From: NIOZ-UU13 sp032250555
Lineage (GTDB): Bacteria > Planctomycetota > Phycisphaerae > Sedimentisphaerales > Anaerobacaceae
Direction of reading: 5' to 3'
NCBI GenBank assembly: GCA_032250555.1
Contig: JAVVFI010000318.1
Span: 1-6,645, forward strand
DNA: 6,645 nucleotides
Both the position numbers and the translations under genes were made by a program. A model generated the notes under the pieces. The model was given only the letters and a program-made list of their open reading frames with translations. It did not search any database and was not told the origin of the DNA. Below, piece after piece: positions 1 to 6,462 of this stretch (positions are counted from its first letter, which is position 1; each line of letters opens with the position of its first letter).

Positions 1-929
1 TCAAAAAAAATCCTGCCTGACCTGTTGTCAAGCTTTGATGCCTGAATTAAAAGCTCTTCGGCTTTGTCAAGCTCGCCCAGTTGTCGTTTAGCTGAGCCGG
101 ATGCAGTCAGGAGTTCAGCTTTGTCACTCCGGCTGATTGCGGGAATTCCTTCGATAACTTCAAGGGCTTCTTTACCTCGGCCGGTAGCACTCAATAGCTT
201 ACCGAGTTCCAAGGCCAATTTAGGTGAGTTGGGATCGAGTTCTCGAGCTTTGCGCATTTGTACAATGGCTGATTCGATTTTGCCCTTCTCCTGCAGCATT
301 TTTGCCATTTGCATATGCCTTATTGCGCGGGCATCCATTGTTGCGTTTGTTACGGTTCTTACTCTACCAGCTTCATTAGGATCTATCTTCTGTGCTATTC
401 CCAGAGCCTGATTCAACCGGGCCTGCACAACAGGAGCGAAATTATATCCATGGCCGGCTTGAACCCAAAGTACCGTATCATTCATATCTGAAATTATCAC
501 CGTTGGTGTTGCGATTATGCCAAATATCCCCCATAACTTGTACTCTGTATCAGCAACTACATGAAAAATAGGTTCATTCGGGTCTGGCTCATTTGGTTCG
601 GAACAAAATATCATTTGATGATTAGGGTCATTTACAGCAACGACAACGGTCAGGCGATTAGCATGACCATCCAGTTTGCTCATGATTCCCTTAATATCTG
701 TTGCTGCCCGGGTTGAATTTTCCTGCCTGGAGGATAAGAACACCGCCATCAGAACTTTCTCGTTGCCGTGTTTATAATCGAAAAGATTACCAGAGAGGTC
801 AGATGCGGAAAACTCCGGCATTTTCTTGCCAATGCTGATTCTACGTCCGGCGCAGTTTGCTGTCCGAACCATCAGAAACCAACAGATCGTAACAGCAAAA
901 ATAACAATAACTGCTTTTTTGTACTTCAT
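1..929 (-). CDS. Exported thioredoxin-like domain protein with TPR repeats, CXXC missing (3' end outside window)
   Basis: The frame is open from an ATG at 929 to the left edge: 309 codons and no stop, so the C-terminus is missing. Residues 5-27 are a hydrophobic export signal, with possible cleavage near Ala27. Residues 37-175 look like a redoxin/thioredoxin fold: an MPEFSASDLSGN opening typical of AhpC/TlpA-type redoxins, a hydrophobic strand (VLMAVFLSS), and an ATPTVII segment with the expected cis-proline (Pro142). Where TlpA-like proteins have WCxxC this one reads SSRQENS, so no dithiol chemistry is expected. An EPNEPDPNEP insert lies at 111-120. Residues 201-305 form about three TPR units (for example 201-234, ending ARELDPN), which suggests protein binding. 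It starts 23 bases after the 15-heme cytochrome stop, so it is probably co-transcribed. I see no good Shine-Dalgarno. A scaffold or assembly role for the cytochromes is inference; the fold call is fairly secure. Confidence 0.85.
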   Translation of the reverse strand, partial: MKYKKAVIVIFAVTICWFLMVRTANCAGRRISIGKKMPEFSASDLSGNLFDYKHGNEKVLMAVFLSSRQENSTRAATDIKGIMSKLDGHANRLTVVVAVNDPNHQMIFCSEPNEPDPNEPIFHVVADTEYKLWGIFGIIATPTVIISDMNDTVLWVQAGHGYNFAPVVQARLNQALGIAQKIDPNEAGRVRTVTNATMDARAIRHMQMAKMLQEKGKIESAIVQMRKARELDPNSPKLALELGKLLSATGRGKEALEVIEGIPAISRSDKAELLTASGSAKRQLGELDKAEELLIQASKLDNRSGRIFF

Positions 930-952
930 TATCGTCAAATTTCTACAGCTTT

Positions 953-2329
953 CTATGTGCCGGATGTCTCTTGTGTGGGCTTTGCCGCTTGTGGAGAAAC
1001 GGAATTATCCACGGCATTCTCTCTGTCATAATCCTTGGGCAAATGACAACCGGATATACAATTGCCGCCTGTTGTGGTCTTAGTAAAGCCAACCGGTAAT
1101 TCCCACATTCCATACGGTACACTCTCTCGAATATGCTTTGGAAGGTCGCTTGCGTGTGTCTGGTGACAGGCTCGGCATGTACGTCCGCGACGCTCCTTGT
1201 TCACATGTAAAAAGTGTAGATTCGTACTCCCGTTTCTGAAATCTGTAAGACTATTTGTCTCTGGAGTCCAAACAAGGTCTTTAGGGTGGCAACCGAAACA
1301 AAGCTCATAGTTCTTTTCTGAAAAAGGAGCGTAAAAGATCGGAGGGTACTCTTTCGCCAGGAGTTTAAAATACTTACTGCCGTGTGTCACATGGCATCCA
1401 CTGCAATCATTATCTTTGACAGGACCGTGAAGGAATTTCTTGTCTTTGATCTGTTCGGTGAAAGCAGGAAGAATTTCGTCTTTGGTTATTTCCTGGGGCT
1501 TATCATGACAGGTCATGCAAATCGTCGTCGGCTCGCTTTTCAGTATGAATTTAACTGACGAGGCATGCGGAGTATGACATTTCAGACAGCCGTCTATATC
1601 AGAGACAACGCTATGTTGGTACATGGAGTTTTCAGCGACATTCTGTATATCCTTATGACAAGTGTAGCAAAGGTAGGGCGCGAAGTCTTTAACCATCTTT
1701 GCATTACTGGCGCCATGTGGATTGTGGCAGCCGATGCAGTCGTTTTTGGCAGGTTCGTGAACAAACTCATATTTCGATAATTCATCTTTTGTTACAACAT
1801 GGCAGGCAAAACAAAGTTCAGAGTGTTGGGCAACCAATAAACCTTTATGGTCGGAACTGTGAGAACTATGACAGACTGTACATTCACCAATCGCAGTTGG
1901 TCCGTGCAAGAATTCAAATCCTTCGGTAACTTTGTGGCATTTGTTGCATTGAGCGGCGACGGTTTTTTCCAGAAGCAGGGATTTATTATCACTGCTGTGA
2001 GGTTCATGGCATTGCATGCAGTCACCAGTCTTAAGCGGCTCATGAACAACCTTTTTACTTGTTTGTTCCAAATGACAATATTCGCAAAGGTCTCTGCCTT
2101 GTCGCACATACTCATAGGTATGTTCTTCCGGTTTCAGGGGTTTATGACATGCTTTACAGTCACCAAGGCCGACCGGTCCGTGTACGAAAGCTTTTTTGCC
2201 GTAGTCGGCATGACATTCTCCTGTAACGCATGTTTGTTGCGGCGTAGTTGGTTTTTCAACTGCAAGCACGCTGGAAACAAATAAACAACTTAACACAATT
2301 ACTAACTTTTTGCCAAATCTGCTAAACAT
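953..2329 (-). CDS. Exported 15-heme cytochrome c, doubled-CXXCH type
   Basis: This 458-residue protein has a Sec signal peptide (KK at 7-8, hydrophobic 9-23, likely cleavage after SVLA). It has 13 CXXCH motifs at residues 58, 82, 104, 128, 150, 173, 198, 221, 248, 271, 309, 344 and 385. It also has one CX4CH (34-40) and one CX3CH (424-429), giving up to 15 covalent hemes. Motifs come in pairs in repeats of about 38-50 residues that begin F(V/L)HGP or VHEP and carry CxxCHxPH then CxxCH, the known doubled-CXXCH architecture. Many extra histidines (the HGP/HEP and PH/TH positions) can supply distal ligands. The likely role is a long-range electron wire in the periplasm or at the cell surface, fed by the NapC-type cytochrome upstream. 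I place the start at 2329, not at the upstream in-frame ATG at 2443, because only this Met leads directly into a signal peptide and a GGTGA Shine-Dalgarno lies 4 bases before it. There is no obvious catalytic site. Confidence 0.95.
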   Translation of the reverse strand: MFSRFGKKLVIVLSCLFVSSVLAVEKPTTPQQTCVTGECHADYGKKAFVHGPVGLGDCKACHKPLKPEEHTYEYVRQGRDLCEYCHLEQTSKKVVHEPLKTGDCMQCHEPHSSDNKSLLLEKTVAAQCNKCHKVTEGFEFLHGPTAIGECTVCHSSHSSDHKGLLVAQHSELCFACHVVTKDELSKYEFVHEPAKNDCIGCHNPHGASNAKMVKDFAPYLCYTCHKDIQNVAENSMYQHSVVSDIDGCLKCHTPHASSVKFILKSEPTTICMTCHDKPQEITKDEILPAFTEQIKDKKFLHGPVKDNDCSGCHVTHGSKYFKLLAKEYPPIFYAPFSEKNYELCFGCHPKDLVWTPETNSLTDFRNGSTNLHFLHVNKERRGRTCRACHQTHASDLPKHIRESVPYGMWELPVGFTKTTTGGNCISGCHLPKDYDRENAVDNSVSPQAAKPTQETSGT

Positions 2330-2333
2330 TCTT

Positions 2334-2340
2334 TCACCAC
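2334..2340 (-). promoter_or_regulatory. Ribosome binding site that decides the 15-heme cytochrome start
   Basis: On the minus strand GTGGTGA ends 4 bases before the ATG at 2329. Its GGTGA part matches the usual anti-Shine-Dalgarno complement. The alternative ATG at 2443 has no comparable site and would add 38 non-signal residues ahead of the signal peptide. This supports the shorter gene and leaves 2330-2477 as a true intergenic stretch. Confidence 0.6.
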
Positions 2341-2367
2341 CCAATCTTTTAATAAATTCACGTTGAA

Positions 2368-2385
2368 GTGACATAGTTACGTCAC
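2368..2385. promoter_or_regulatory. 18-bp palindrome, candidate operator ahead of the 15-heme cytochrome gene
   Basis: The plus strand reads GTGACATAGTTACGTCAC. It is symmetric except at the two central bases and one further pair: GTGAC-N8-GTCAC, with TA/TA also symmetric inside. It sits 39-56 bases upstream of the ATG at 2329, in the only sizeable gap between the structural genes (148 bases). Half-sites look CRP/FNR-superfamily-like (GTGA...TCAC), but the spacing is 4 bases longer than the classical TGTGA-N6-TCACA site, so the regulator is unknown. Weak -10 candidates on the minus strand are TATTAA (2349-2354), just downstream of the palindrome, and TACAAT (2423-2428), upstream of it. Neither has a convincing -35. 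An internal promoter here is plausible but not shown. Confidence 0.4.
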
Positions 2386-2477
2386 ACATCAGTGCCGAAG
2401 ATCTAAATAAAAAGCCTCCGAAATTGTATCTTTTGTTCTTCATGTATTTTCCGTTTTCCGACTCTTAACAATTTATC

Positions 2478-3650
2478 TTAATTCGCTGCTATGGAACTCG
2501 AAGCTTCCCGCCTGTAAAGAAGAACCATTGTCCCGGAGGCGGAATTATGATGGTTTGGCTTGTTGAGTTCCAATACTAACTGTTTCCTGGTTTTGTTTTC
2601 TTCAATGTTCGCAATAATAGCCGGAGCAAGTAGCTCTTCGGAACCTTTCTTCCATTCATTCTGAATATTCGCACTATCGGAAAAATCCTCAATGCTGAAA
2701 GTATATGTTTTCTGAGTAAAAGGATATTCATGTTTTAGCTTTGCTTTTTCGGCATATTTTTTGCTGTCCTTAAAATAAAACAACCATGGTTCGGAGCCCT
2801 GTGCGACCACAAAAACATAATTGCCTGGTGTGTTTCCTATATCAAAATCAGTAAACTGAACCCGAAGCGGAAGATCTTTTTTCATATGCGGAGATGATGG
2901 AAACTTCGACCAAAGCCATTGTTCATAATTATCTTTGCCATTTTCAATGTTAATCTTAATCGCAGGGTTGACAGGTTTGTTTGACATATTGGTAATTTTT
3001 TTTGTTGTGGTATCAATCGAATAATGTGGTATATATTCCAGAATCTTCAGTTTATAATCACTTGTTGGTAAGGTTATCGTATCTCCTTTATTAGCGACAT
3101 AATCAAGTGGCTTATTCATGTCATTGTCCCAGACCGATACAATTCCTATTGATTTGCTTGAGGTTAGTTCACGCATGATCTTTTCGATTCCTCTGGAACT
3201 GTGGAGTTTAACGATTTTAATACCTCCGACTTGTGACGATATCGACTGTTTGGCTGGATCTGCTGAACTCAGCCATATATCCTGATTGAGGTTTTCGCCC
3301 TTTGCCTTTATTTGTACCACTGCCCCGCCTTTAGGATCTTCTGCGATGGATGTCTCCCACTTAAGATCAGGTAAATACTGCATGAGTCTGATTTTAATTG
3401 GAGAGCCCATCAGAGGTAGAACATTATTAAGTGTGGTTGCCTTGTTCTCGTTGGCGACTTTTACCGGGAACCGCATCATAGAGCCGTCCATACCCATCTG
3501 AACCACTATCTCCCATGGTCCGCTTAGCCTTGCCTGTCGCATTGCAGGTGAATAACCGTAGGTTCGATGCGAAAATACTAAGAGTCCTGCCATCACAAGG
3601 AAAATAATGTTGATAGCACTTAAATATGCTCTTGTTTTAATACTTTTCAT
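2478..3650 (-). CDS. Exported cysteine-free protein with three diverged domain copies (possibly ResB-like periplasmic domain)
   Basis: This 390-residue protein has an N-terminal hydrophobic segment (about 10-27) that acts as signal peptide or anchor. The rest is soluble, probably beta-rich, and has no cysteine, so it binds no c-type heme. It looks like three diverged copies of one unit. Core segments are IKIRLMQYLPDL (85-96), YKLKILEYIPHY (199-210) and YTFSIEDF (316-323). Each is followed by a Pro/Gly-Ala-Ile/Val strand (GGAVVQIK, NPAIKINIE, APAIIANIE) and a WL or LEL strand ending near a Pro. From memory the unit resembles periplasmic segments of ResB/Ccs1-type cytochrome c maturation proteins, which would suit the context, but the transmembrane core of ResB is absent and this call is tentative. 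AGGA, overlapping the stop of the preceding cytochrome gene, lies 6 bases before the ATG. Only 8 bases separate the genes, so they are translationally close. The function is unknown. Confidence 0.9.
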   Translation of the reverse strand: MKSIKTRAYLSAINIIFLVMAGLLVFSHRTYGYSPAMRQARLSGPWEIVVQMGMDGSMMRFPVKVANENKATTLNNVLPLMGSPIKIRLMQYLPDLKWETSIAEDPKGGAVVQIKAKGENLNQDIWLSSADPAKQSISSQVGGIKIVKLHSSRGIEKIMRELTSSKSIGIVSVWDNDMNKPLDYVANKGDTITLPTSDYKLKILEYIPHYSIDTTTKKITNMSNKPVNPAIKINIENGKDNYEQWLWSKFPSSPHMKKDLPLRVQFTDFDIGNTPGNYVFVVAQGSEPWLFYFKDSKKYAEKAKLKHEYPFTQKTYTFSIEDFSDSANIQNEWKKGSEELLAPAIIANIEENKTRKQLVLELNKPNHHNSASGTMVLLYRREASSSIAAN

Positions 3651-3658
3651 GATAGGTC

Positions 3659-5050
3659 CTATTGTATCTCACTAATTATTTCCTCAGCTTTACGCAGTAT
3701 TGATTCGGTATATTTAAAGTTGTGCACACCCCAACTGCCGTCAGCTTCTACTGAATCGACAAGTTCTTTGGCCTGTGCTATCTTTTCTGTTGATTCTTTG
3801 GCTTTTTCATTAGTCTCATAATTTAAACTGCTACGTATTTTTTCCAGTCTGTTGTTGACTTGTTCGTGTAATTTTTTGATTTTCCCCTGCCAAAATGAAA
3901 TATATTGCTGCCCGGTTCCCGGCTCATGGCAATTGTCACATGCTCGAGGTACTGCTTTGGCGACTGTTCCAAAGCTGTCTACTGCTCCGGGTTTTTTTTG
4001 AGCCTGCTCGATGTGACATCCGGTGCATTCCACGTGCGTAAGAAACATGGGGCTGAGAACTCGATCTGTCTGCGTATCTTGCATTGGATGTTTGGTTGCG
4101 TAAATAGTGCGCTGGACCTGGTGGGTGTCGCTGTGACACATCTGGCAATCCAGCATATCTGATATCGATGTTACCTCCTTTTGACCGTGTAATATTTTTC
4201 CATGGCATGCAAAGCACTCGACTTTATGGCCACGAGTATGGGCTTTATGCAGTTCTACACTGTCATATTGATGTTCAGTTATCCCTTTATTGGCTAGGAT
4301 GATCTTCTCGGCATCGGTGAAGTTATGGCAATTCAAGCATAAACTGTCATCTATTTCGCTCGTATTCTGTATTTCCTTCTTGTGACAAGAATCTTCACAG
4401 CTTGCTTTGTAGGAAACAAACTCAGCATGGTTAATTGAAACCAGCCCTCGCTGAATAACTTTATTTGGTACTTCATGGCAGCTCGTACAGCTTGTTTTAA
4501 CCAGTTTCTCGTTGGTTGCAGGATTGCTGAGGAAATGGCAGGTGAAACAGACGTCTTTGTTAACACTGAAATGCTCCTCGCCCTCGAAATGGCTATGACA
4601 AACACCACATGTCACATTTATTCCATCGACTGCTTTTTTCATGTGATTCTTGTGAGTGAACTTAATGCCGTTGAAGTTGATATCCTTTGTCAGTAGCTCT
4701 TCTGTGCTGTGACAATCCGACCTCAGACAGGATTCGTCTAAAATAGTGGCGTTCGGCTTTGTGCCTACTCTGCCGACAATGCAATCGATCGCCTGGGACA
4801 GGCCGTTTATCTTACCCTTGACATGACCCATAAATCCTGGCTGGAGATGACATTCGAGACAATTCACCTCACTATGGGACGATGCCTTCCAGTTGTCGTA
4901 ATAGTTATTCATTATGTGACAGGAATTACAAAATCCCGGCTGCTCGGATACTACGATGGCTCCCGAAACAAAAACCAAAGCTGCCGCAGCTAATAACAAT
5001 ATTTTCACTTTCCAGTTTAGCTGTTTAATTTTGCTTATTATTGACTTCAT
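3659..5050 (-). CDS. Membrane-anchored NapC/NrfH-type dodecaheme cytochrome c
   Basis: This 463-residue protein has a short cytoplasmic N-terminus (1-14), a single uncleaved-looking transmembrane helix (about 15-35) and a periplasmic heme domain. CXXCH motifs start at residues 41, 64, 148, 168, 188, 238, 279, 302, 342 and 371. A CX4CH (108-114) and a CX3CH (218-223) bring the total to 12 hemes. The first part (CNSCHIM, then SSHSEVNCLECH and GHVKGKINGL) matches the NapC/NirT/NrfH quinol dehydrogenase family; Met47 is placed like the NrfH heme-1 ligand in CxxCHxM. The family usually has four hemes and about 150-200 residues, so this one is greatly extended. The tail (about 387-463) is heme-free, helical and charged, with WGVHNFKYTE (440-449) as seen near the ends of some multiheme reductases. 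The inferred role is quinol oxidation and electron delivery to the 15-heme partner. The start is the only possible one, since an in-frame stop lies six codons upstream; the Shine-Dalgarno is poor. Confidence 0.95.
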   Translation of the reverse strand: MKSIISKIKQLNWKVKILLLAAAALVFVSGAIVVSEQPGFCNSCHIMNNYYDNWKASSHSEVNCLECHLQPGFMGHVKGKINGLSQAIDCIVGRVGTKPNATILDESCLRSDCHSTEELLTKDINFNGIKFTHKNHMKKAVDGINVTCGVCHSHFEGEEHFSVNKDVCFTCHFLSNPATNEKLVKTSCTSCHEVPNKVIQRGLVSINHAEFVSYKASCEDSCHKKEIQNTSEIDDSLCLNCHNFTDAEKIILANKGITEHQYDSVELHKAHTRGHKVECFACHGKILHGQKEVTSISDMLDCQMCHSDTHQVQRTIYATKHPMQDTQTDRVLSPMFLTHVECTGCHIEQAQKKPGAVDSFGTVAKAVPRACDNCHEPGTGQQYISFWQGKIKKLHEQVNNRLEKIRSSLNYETNEKAKESTEKIAQAKELVDSVEADGSWGVHNFKYTESILRKAEEIISEIQ

Positions 5051-5075
5051 TTTTAAGTATTTCGCCTAAATCTAT

Positions 5076-5102
5076 GTTGTTCATAAAAAGTTTTTGAGCA
5101 AC
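5076..5102. repeat. Imperfect inverted repeat between kinase and NapC-type cytochrome genes
   Basis: Plus-strand arms GTTGTTCA (5076-5083) and TGAGCAAC (5095-5102) pair at 7 of 8 positions around an A/T-rich loop. In the minus-strand transcript the odd position is a C-A mismatch. The stem is followed there by no U-run, so a terminator is unlikely. It could slow or process the transcript between the regulatory pair and the cytochrome genes, or it may be chance in an A/T-rich 62-base gap. Confidence 0.25.
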
Positions 5103-5112
5103 TCGGTCTTTT

Positions 5113-6462
5113 TTATGTAGTTTGTGTTTGCCGAGAACCTTTTGGTAATGTAACCCAAAACTTGGTCCCTGTATCCTCTATACTGTCAATCCATATTTTG
5201 CCGCCATGTCTTTCCACTATATATTTTGCTATCGACAGCCCAAGACCGGTACCGTCTTTTTGAAATTTTCGGGCGTTACTTGCTCTGAAAAACTCGTCAA
5301 AAACGTTGTCAAGTTCATCTGCAGGTATCCCGATCCCAGTGTCTGCGATTTCGATGACTACACAATCCTTTCCGTTTTTTGCGCCTATTGTGACCGTACC
5401 TTTTTCCGGTGTATATCTTATTGCATTAAGCAATAAATTCGTGAACACTTCTTCGATGGAAAACTGGTTGCCGGAGATTGTATCTACTGATGGTTCAACG
5501 TTACAATTTAGTGTTATCGATTTCTCTTCAGCCTTTGTCCTGACGGCTGCAACTGCATTTTCTACAGTATTTCTCAAGGGAAAAATATCTATTTCAAGTT
5601 CATCGCTTAGTCGCATTTGTGTAAGCTTCAATAGTGTTTTCACAAAGTTGGTTAGTTTGATGGTTCGGATATGTGCGCGGTTGATAAACTCCGCCGGCTT
5701 ATCGTCAATTGGCCCGACAATTTTATTTACTACCATGCCCAGGCAGCTCTGAATTGTTGCCAGATGTGCTTTGATATCATGAGTAACGCGCAGGACATAT
5801 TCATCTTTTATTTGGTCTTTTTCTTGCAGTAATATATTTGCCTGTATGTAAGCTTGCTCGGTCCGCTTGAGTCTCACAGAAATGTAACTGGCCATATATA
5901 CGGCCAGGTATGATGCAGTTGCGAAGACAAAAAAGGTGCCGAGAATATAAAGTTTATTTCGATGCAAACAGCTTGGTGCGAATCCTCTAAGACAATAGTG
6001 AGGTATAAGTTCTAAATATTCAAGCAGAACAAGCAAGCCGAATACTAAGACGGCAAACGTGGCTTGCATGTAGCTGTCCCATAAAGAAAGCAAAATGCTT
6101 GCTATGATCATATGAAATATAAAGTAGAAAACAAATGGGTTTTCGATCCCGCCTGAAAAGTGCAGCAGGACAGTTAGAATAAGCAGGTCAGTTGATATCT
6201 GAACGTTGATTATCTTCTTTACCGCCACATGCGATACTTCATTACCTCTTTTTGCAAAATGGTTTAACAGCAGTAACACAATCAGATTATATAGAGCAAG
6301 AAGCATTGCAATACTGTAGAGAGCGGCATCATGCAATTCTATGCCCAAAAGGTTACTGGAAACATAGGTTGCTGCCCCGACACATACTATGGCTATCCAC
6401 CTTAGTCTGATCAGCCAGTAAGCTCTCTGAAGAAGTCTGATATTTTCAGATACTGGTTCCAT
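5113..6462 (-). CDS. RegB/PrrB-like membrane sensor histidine kinase with putative quinone-binding motif
   Basis: This 449-residue kinase has six predicted transmembrane helices (about 16-38, 44-68, 86-104, 109-128, 130-153, 170-195) and no large periplasmic sensor domain or HAMP. GGIENPF at 104-110, at the outer end of helices 3/4, matches the GGxxNPF quinone-binding heptapeptide described for RegB/PrrB. HisKA follows: phospho-acceptor His228 in RVTHDIKAHL, where the usual Pro at His+5 is His233 and position +4 is Ala. The HATPase domain is complete: N-box Asn342/Asn346, G1 DTGIGIP (374-380), F-box DEFFR, G2 GTGLGLS (404-410). Cys157 and Cys165 flank a short loop before helix 6 that positive-inside topology puts in the periplasm. 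The start ATG at 6462 has AAGG 6 bases upstream and overlaps the receiver gene, so the two are a translationally coupled two-component pair. Sensing of quinone redox state is inferred from the motif and context. Confidence 0.95.
   Translation of the reverse strand: MEPVSENIRLLQRAYWLIRLRWIAIVCVGAATYVSSNLLGIELHDAALYSIAMLLALYNLIVLLLLNHFAKRGNEVSHVAVKKIINVQISTDLLILTVLLHFSGGIENPFVFYFIFHMIIASILLSLWDSYMQATFAVLVFGLLVLLEYLELIPHYCLRGFAPSCLHRNKLYILGTFFVFATASYLAVYMASYISVRLKRTEQAYIQANILLQEKDQIKDEYVLRVTHDIKAHLATIQSCLGMVVNKIVGPIDDKPAEFINRAHIRTIKLTNFVKTLLKLTQMRLSDELEIDIFPLRNTVENAVAAVRTKAEEKSITLNCNVEPSVDTISGNQFSIEEVFTNLLLNAIRYTPEKGTVTIGAKNGKDCVVIEIADTGIGIPADELDNVFDEFFRASNARKFQKDGTGLGLSIAKYIVERHGGKIWIDSIEDTGTKFWVTLPKGSRQTQTT

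Noticed and set aside
64..411. Plus-strand 115-residue open frame.
   Set aside because: It is antisense to the TPR-encoding part of the minus-strand gene, has low-complexity Ser/Ala/Leu composition and matches no family I know.
1847..2284. Plus-strand 145-residue open frame opposite the 15-heme cytochrome.
   Set aside because: It is the antisense of repeated CXXCH codons, which tend to stay open; no signal peptide or domain of its own supports it.
2281..2329. Lipoprotein signal (VLSC, Cys15) in the 15-heme cytochrome.
   Set aside because: The hydrophobic stretch continues for eight residues past the cysteine and ends in a good SPase I site (SVLA), so an ordinary Sec signal fits better.
2330..2443. 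Longer version of the 15-heme cytochrome starting at the ATG at 2443 (38 extra residues).
   Set aside because: The extension carries no export signal and would bury the real signal peptide. It has no Shine-Dalgarno and it covers the palindrome; the ATG at 2329 has GGTGA at the right distance.
5026..5085. Tiny minus-strand frame starting MNNIDLGEIL (19 residues) overlapping the start of the NapC-type gene.
   Set aside because: It lacks a ribosome binding site and has no recognisable feature. A leader peptide cannot be excluded, but nothing supports it beyond an open frame.
5076..5112. Rho-independent terminator after the kinase gene.
   Set aside because: The stem is A/T-rich and mismatched in the minus-strand transcript and is not followed by a U-run, so read-through into the cytochrome genes is more likely.
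5306..5752. Plus-strand 148-residue open frame.
   Set aside because: It lies wholly antisense to the kinase HisKA/HATPase region, whose motifs are intact; it is a shadow frame.
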